A stretch of DNA of 10,000 bases from Nitrospira sp. GTDB taxonomy: Bacteria > Nitrospirota > Nitrospiria > Nitrospirales > Nitrospiraceae. Shown in pieces: positions 6,551 through 10,000 of this stretch. The position numbers and the translations under genes were made by a program. Each line of letters starts with the position of its first letter. Within the stretch, counting starts at the first letter, position 1. Below the pieces are notes generated by a model, which was not told where the DNA came from, ran no database searches, and saw only the letters and a list, made by a program, of their open reading frames with translations. The stretch is from assembly GCA_020216985.1 (NCBI GenBank), contig JAIWOH010000174.1, forward strand, positions 1 to 10,000, in the 5' to 3' direction.

Positions 6551-7945
6551 ATGACAAGGTTTCGAAAGACCCAGCATATCCATCTCGTCGGGATCGGCGG
6601 CGCCGGGATGAGCGGCATCGCCGAGGTTCTCCTGACTATGGGATACACGGTGACCGGTTCGGATTTGCAGGTGTCCGAGACGACGAAACGGCTGGAAGAA
6701 CTCGGCGGGAAGGTCTTTATCGGGCATCACGAGTCGAACGTGGGAGCCGCTCAGGTGGTGGTGGTGTCTTCCGCGGTGACGTCGGCGAATCCGGAAGTCC
6801 AGGCGGCGAAGAGCAGGCAGATTCCGGTCATTCCGCGGGCGGAAATGCTTGCGGAGCTGATGCGCCTGAAGTTCGGCATCGCGATCGCGGGAGCCCACGG
6901 AAAGACGACGACGACCTCGATGGTGGCCAACGTGCTGGCCCAGGGGGGACTTGATCCGACGATGGTGATCGGCGGCAAGGTCAACGCGTTGGGCAGTCAC
7001 GCCAGACTCGGCCGAAGCGATCTGCTGGTGGCCGAGGCCGACGAAAGCGACGGATCGTTTCTCCGTCTTTCGCCGACCATCGTCGCGGTCACCAATCTCG
7101 ATCGCGAACATCTCGACCACTACGGGTCGATGGAGCGTCTCGCCGACAGTTTCATGGAATTCATCAACAAGGTGCCGTTCTACGGGTCGGCGGTCTTATG
7201 CGCCGACGACGAGCGCCTTCGCTCGTTGTTGCCCCGTGTCGTCAAACGTTACTACACCTACGGTCTTGGGGAGGGCGAGGGCATCGTGTCGGATTTTAAG
7301 GCGACGGACGTCTCGCTCAAACAATGGGGGTCGGAATTCCGGGCCTATTTTCGGGGAACGAACCTCGGTCCCTTCCGGCTGGCCGTGCCGGGCATCCACA
7401 ACGTTTCGAACGCGTTGGCGGCGATCGCCATCGGGATCGAATTGGAGGTTCCCGTCGATCTCATCCGCAAAGGGCTCGCGGCGTTCAGCGGCGTCGAACG
7501 GCGGTTTCATCGTCGCGGCGAGGCCGGCGGCGTCACGGTCGTCGATGATTACGGGCATCATCCCACGGAAATTCGAGCGACCTTGGCGGCCGCAAAACAG
7601 GGATGGAATCGGCGAGTGGTCGTGCTCTTTCAGCCCCATCGGTATTCCCGCACGCGCGACTGTTTTGAAGAGTTTCTCCATGCGTTTGATCAGGCCGATT
7701 CCTTGTTCGTGACGGAGATCTATGCGGCCGGTGAGCAACCGATACCGGGGACGTCGGGCAGGAATTTGGCCGAGGCCGTCGCGGCCGCCGGTCATCCGTC
7801 GGTGGTTTTTGTAGAGAGGAAAGACCTGTTGCCGGAGCAGGTCGTGCCGCACCTCCGGCAAGGCGACATGGTCTTGACGCTCGGCGCGGGCGACATTTGG
7901 AAAGCGGGGATGGAGATCCTGGCGCGATTGGCCGCGACGCCGTAG
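6551..7945 (+). CDS. murC: MurC, UDP-MurNAc:L-alanine ligase
   Basis: A 464-residue cytoplasmic ATP-dependent ligase that adds L-Ala to UDP-MurNAc, the first peptide step. The N-terminal domain has HIHLVGIGGAGMSGIAE (9-25). The ATPase domain has the P-loop GAHGKTTT (114-121), EADESDGSF (162-170), NLDREHLDHYG with His187 (182-192) and GIHNVSNALAA with Asn284 and Asn287 (281-291). The C-terminal part has VERRF with the conserved Arg (315-319), VDDYGHHPTEI with Asp333 (331-341), FQPHRYSRT (360-368) and TLGAGDIW (443-450). I chose ATG 6551 because the protein then begins like most MurC (MTRFRKTQHIHLVG) and because AAGGGGTGAGG (6537-6547) precedes it. ATG 6458 has a stronger site and a 20-nt overlap with murG and would give 495 residues. 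The stop is the same in both cases. Confidence 0.95.
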   Translation: MTRFRKTQHIHLVGIGGAGMSGIAEVLLTMGYTVTGSDLQVSETTKRLEELGGKVFIGHHESNVGAAQVVVVSSAVTSANPEVQAAKSRQIPVIPRAEMLAELMRLKFGIAIAGAHGKTTTTSMVANVLAQGGLDPTMVIGGKVNALGSHARLGRSDLLVAEADESDGSFLRLSPTIVAVTNLDREHLDHYGSMERLADSFMEFINKVPFYGSAVLCADDERLRSLLPRVVKRYYTYGLGEGEGIVSDFKATDVSLKQWGSEFRAYFRGTNLGPFRLAVPGIHNVSNALAAIAIGIELEVPVDLIRKGLAAFSGVERRFHRRGEAGGVTVVDDYGHHPTEIRATLAAAKQGWNRRVVVLFQPHRYSRTRDCFEEFLHAFDQADSLFVTEIYAAGEQPIPGTSGRNLAEAVAAAGHPSVVFVERKDLLPEQVVPHLRQGDMVLTLGAGDIWKAGMEILARLAATP

Positions 7946-7959
7946 CCGAAGTGCGGCGC

Positions 7960-8019
7960 ATGATTCATCACGTTCAGGCGGCGGTTGCGATATGGATATG
8001 GAGTCGTGAAGGGGAGTGA
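7960..8019 (+). other. 19-codon mini-ORF between murC and murB
   Basis: ATG 7960 reads MIHHVQAAVAIWIWSREGE and stops at TGA 8017-8019, 4 nt before the preferred murB GTG 8024. Its last codons cover the murB Shine-Dalgarno. It has no clear ribosome site of its own. Nothing else is visible in the 78 bases between murC and murB. Confidence 0.12.
8011..8016 (+). promoter_or_regulatory. murB ribosome binding site (GGGGAG)
   Basis: GGGGAG lies 7 nt before GTG 8024 and is the basis for choosing that start. The in-frame GTG 8006 has only TGGAG ending 2 nt before it, which is too close, and the TTG at 7985 has no site. Confidence 0.6.
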
Positions 8020-8023
8020 GGCA

Positions 8024-8944
8024 GTGGATCGACGGCGTCGGCGCCTCCGGGCTGCGGATCTGCGGGCGGCGACCGCCGGTCTGAAAGGAGAGGTTCGATT
8101 CGACGTTCCATTGAGCGACTACACGTCGTTTCGGATCGGCGGGCCGGCCGACGCCCTGGTCGAACCGGCCGATCTGGAGGATCTCGTTCGCGTCGTCAGG
8201 CAGAGCCATGAACGGAACGTGCCTGTTTTCGTATTGGGCGGAACCAATCTCCTTGTTCGCGACAAAGGAATTCGCGGGGTGGTGGTCAGTCTTGCAAGGT
8301 TGCGAACGATCAAGGAAGAGCCGGGATCGGTGCTGTACGCCGAGGCCGGAGTGGGTATGCCGACCCTTATCGGCTACGCCATTCGCCGGTCGCTCAAGGG
8401 ATTGGAATGGGCGGCCGGCATTCCCGGGACCGTGGGAGGGTGCGTGGTCATGAATGCTGGCACCAAGCTTGGAGAAATGAAAGACGTGGTCAAGGCGGTC
8501 AGAATCGTAACGCCGACGGGGGCGGTGAAGGAACGCGAAGGTCGGGCGATCGTCTTCGGCTATCGGCGGGCGAAACTCCCGGCCGGGGTCGTGGCGGGAG
8601 TGTGGCTCCAACTGGCGCCCGGCGTCCGATCGGAACTTGAACGGACGGTCAAGGACTATCTGCGCTATCGCCGGGAGACCCAGCCGTTGACTCTGCCGAG
8701 CGCCGGGTGCGTCTTCAAGAATCCGCCCGACGACTCGGCCGGCCGAGTCGTCGAGGCGGCGGGGCTCAAGGGAATTCACATCGGAGACGCTGAAGTCTCC
8801 ACCAAACACGCCAACTTTATCGTCAACCGTGGAAACGCGAGTGCCAAGGACGTGCTGGCGTTGATTCGAAAAGTTCGGGGGGAAGTCCGGCGAAAGACCG
8901 GCGTGAGGCTGGAATTGGAACTCAAGTTGGTGGGACAAGCCTAG
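8024..8944 (+). CDS. murB: MurB, UDP-N-acetylenolpyruvoylglucosamine reductase, with Cys at the catalytic Ser position
   Basis: A 306-residue FAD enzyme that reduces UDP-GlcNAc-enolpyruvate with NADPH to UDP-MurNAc, feeding MurC. FAD-domain motifs are YTSFRIGGPADALVEP (33-48), VFVLGGTNLLVRDKGIRGVV (68-87) and WAAGIPGTVGG (129-139). The C-terminal Glu is kept in LELELKLVG (Glu299, matching E. coli Glu325). Short, variable sequence after GYRRAKLP suggests a type II MurB without the extra tyrosine-loop insertion. Three positions are unusual against the textbook enzymes. SAGCVFKNP (226-234) has Cys229 where E. coli Ser229, the proposed general acid, lies. NAGTKLGE (144-151) replaces the common NAGAYGGE. 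YRRA (180-183) replaces YRxS. GTG 8024 was chosen from its GGGGAG site; the reading frame is open back to TTG 7985. Its place between murC and ddl fits the pathway. Confidence 0.94.
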   Translation: MDRRRRRLRAADLRAATAGLKGEVRFDVPLSDYTSFRIGGPADALVEPADLEDLVRVVRQSHERNVPVFVLGGTNLLVRDKGIRGVVVSLARLRTIKEEPGSVLYAEAGVGMPTLIGYAIRRSLKGLEWAAGIPGTVGGCVVMNAGTKLGEMKDVVKAVRIVTPTGAVKEREGRAIVFGYRRAKLPAGVVAGVWLQLAPGVRSELERTVKDYLRYRRETQPLTLPSAGCVFKNPPDDSAGRVVEAAGLKGIHIGDAEVSTKHANFIVNRGNASAKDVLALIRKVRGEVRRKTGVRLELELKLVGQA

Positions 8945-8985
8945 CGGTGAGCGGGACGAAGACGACGGGCAAGAGGGCCGAGGTT

Positions 8986-9021
8986 ATGGAGTCTCTAACG
9001 GAGCCCCTCAATGGAGTCTCT
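8986..9021 (+). repeat. 11-bp direct repeat ATGGAGTCTCT upstream of ddl
   Basis: ATGGAGTCTCT occurs at 8986-8996 and again, unchanged, at 9011-9021, with a spacing of 25 bases. The first copy begins with a possible mini-ORF start. The second carries the GGAG that serves the ddl ATG. It lies in the 79-nt murB-ddl gap, in which no other feature is seen. Confidence 0.8.
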
Positions 9022-9025
9022 CCAT
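9011..9025 (+). promoter_or_regulatory. Hairpin covering the ddl ribosome site and start codon
   Basis: ATGGAG-TCT-CTCCAT is a perfect 6-bp inverted repeat with a 3-base loop. The left arm contains the GGAG Shine-Dalgarno (9013-9016), placed 7 nt before ATG 9024, and the right arm contains the first two bases of that ATG. Folded as RNA it would hide both. The upstream repeat copy (8986-8991) has the same left-arm sequence and could compete for the right arm. Confidence 0.4.
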
Positions 9026-10000
9026 GAAAGGGCTGATCCGTGAGCGGGCGATGAAGCAAACGAGACAATTGACGGATGCGCGAATCGGGGTGTTGATGGG
9101 CGGATGGTCCTCCGAGCGGGACATTTCGCTCAAGACCGGACAGGCCGTCCATCAGTCGTTGCTTCGTCTGGGATACGACGCCGTGTCCATCGACGTGGGT
9201 GATCGGCTGCTTCACGATTTGAAGGAGCGAAAGATCGGCGTCGCATTTCTGGCGTTGCACGGACGGGGAGGCGAGGACGGCACGATTCAAGGATTTCTGG
9301 AGACGATCGGGATTCCTTACACCGGTTCGGGGGTTCTGGCCAGCGCCATGGGGATGAACAAAGTCGTGACTAAGACGTTGCTGGCCGCGCACGGCGTTCC
9401 GGTTCCGCCCGGAGCGGTCGTCAGACGAGGCGAAGGTTCGTCGTTGTCGAAAATTCTGAAGAACGCGAAGCTGAAGTTGCCTGTCGTCGTCAAGCCGGCC
9501 TCGCAGGGCTCCACGATCGGGGTGACCATCGTGCGCAGGCCAGCCGATTGGAAAAACGCCCTTGCGGTGGCGCACCAATATGACGACGAGGCCGTGGTCG
9601 AAGCATTCATACCCGGACGTGAAATCACGGTGGCGGTGCTCGGCGGATCAGGAGGGAGGATCGAGGCTCTTCCGGCCGTCGAAATCGTGGCGCCAGGCGG
9701 GTTTTATGACTTTACGGCGAAGTATCAGAAAGGGAAAACGACGTATCGGTGCCCGGCTCCTTTGCCGGAGAGAGTGTCGAAACGCGTGACGGATCTGGGG
9801 CGACGAACGTTCGCCGTCCTGGGCTGCGAGGGGGCGGCGCGCGTTGATTTTCGAGTGACGCCGCGGGGTCGTCCGTACGTTTTGGAAATCAACACCGTTC
9901 CCGGTATGACGGAAACGAGTCTGTTACCGATGGCGGCGGCGAAAGCGGGGATCGATTACGACCGATTGGTCGAGCGCATTTTGCAATCGGCGCTCGATCG
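9024..10000 (+). CDS. ddl: D-alanine-D-alanine ligase, 3' end cut by the window
   Basis: At least 325 residues of an ATP-grasp ligase that makes D-Ala-D-Ala in the cytoplasm for MurF. Motifs are LMGGWSSERDISLKTG (24-39, with the Glu that binds the first D-Ala), FLALHGRGGEDGTIQG (75-90), YTGSGVLASAMGMNK (99-113), VVVKPASQGSTIGV (154-167) and the omega loop FYDFTAKY (227-234). Metal ligands are Asp275, Glu288 and Asn290 in RVDF and LEINTVPGMTETSL. Tyr234 matches E. coli DdlB Tyr216, so a D-Ala-D-Ala product rather than D-Ala-D-Lac is expected. The last visible residues (LVERIL) align with the final helix of DdlB, so only a few codons should be missing. ATG 9024 was chosen for GGAG 7 nt upstream; ATG 9051 (residue 10) is the alternative, with a poorer site but a more typical length. 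Confidence 0.95.
   Translation, partial: MKGLIRERAMKQTRQLTDARIGVLMGGWSSERDISLKTGQAVHQSLLRLGYDAVSIDVGDRLLHDLKERKIGVAFLALHGRGGEDGTIQGFLETIGIPYTGSGVLASAMGMNKVVTKTLLAAHGVPVPPGAVVRRGEGSSLSKILKNAKLKLPVVVKPASQGSTIGVTIVRRPADWKNALAVAHQYDDEAVVEAFIPGREITVAVLGGSGGRIEALPAVEIVAPGGFYDFTAKYQKGKTTYRCPAPLPERVSKRVTDLGRRTFAVLGCEGAARVDFRVTPRGRPYVLEINTVPGMTETSLLPMAAAKAGIDYDRLVERILQSALD

Larger units (their letters stand above)
8986..9027 (+). other. Possible ddl leader mini-ORF ending in an ATGA overlap
   Basis: ATG 8986, with AGAGGG (8972-8977) 8 nt upstream, reads MESLTEPLNGVSP and stops at TGA 9025-9027, which overlaps the ddl ATG 9024 as ATGA. The same frame is open from GTG 8947, just after the murB stop. 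A ribosome on it would pass through the hairpin covering the ddl start. Function is inferred from arrangement only. Confidence 0.25.

Noticed and set aside
7196..8938. A 580-codon antisense open frame across murC and murB
   Set aside because: It is a high-GC shadow: composition is Arg/His/Pro-rich without recognisable motifs, and both sense genes are complete with conserved catalytic motifs.
9016..9025. The ddl hairpin as a transcription terminator after murB
   Set aside because: The stem is only 6 bp and is not followed by a T run; the next bases are GAAAGGGC inside ddl.

Overview
The window is a stretch of a bacterial division and cell wall (dcw) cluster. All genes lie on the + strand, closely packed, in the order murE (last 30 codons), murF, mraY, murD, ftsW, murG, murC, murB, ddl (cut by the right edge a few codons before its expected end). 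This is the classical order, with murB placed between murC and ddl; ftsQ, ftsA and ftsZ would normally follow outside the window. GC is high (roughly 60% by eye). The proteins look like those of a Gram-negative, non-enteric lineage. MraY and MurC in particular remind me of Nitrospira-type (Nitrospirota) bacteria, but that is recall, not a search, and Myxococcota or deltaproteobacterial relatives are not excluded.

Together the genes convert UDP-MurNAc into lipid II and prepare it for septal synthesis. MurB makes UDP-MurNAc. MurC, MurD, MurE and MurF add the peptide in order. Ddl supplies the D-Ala-D-Ala that MurF uses. MraY transfers phospho-MurNAc-pentapeptide to undecaprenyl phosphate, and MurG adds GlcNAc to give lipid II. 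FtsW is the SEDS glycosyltransferase that polymerises lipid II at the septum.

Layout: murE ends at 95 and murF (131-1579) follows. mraY (1638-2714) and murD (2719-4137) are 4 nt apart. ftsW (4172-5368) and murG (5365-6477) overlap by ATGA. murC (6551-7945, or 6458-7945), murB (8024-8944) and ddl (9024 to the edge) follow. I see no promoter, terminator, RNA gene, mobile element or CRISPR. The longest non-coding gaps are 73-79 nt, so there is no gene-free stretch over 300 bases.

No new multi-gene system is visible. Points worth a second look are: an Ala in MurD where the Mur-ligase family has an invariant Arg; a Cys at the catalytic Ser position of MurB; a compact hairpin and direct repeat over the ddl start, crossed by a mini-ORF that ends in an ATGA overlap with ddl; and similar mini-ORFs ending at or near the next start in the other gaps.
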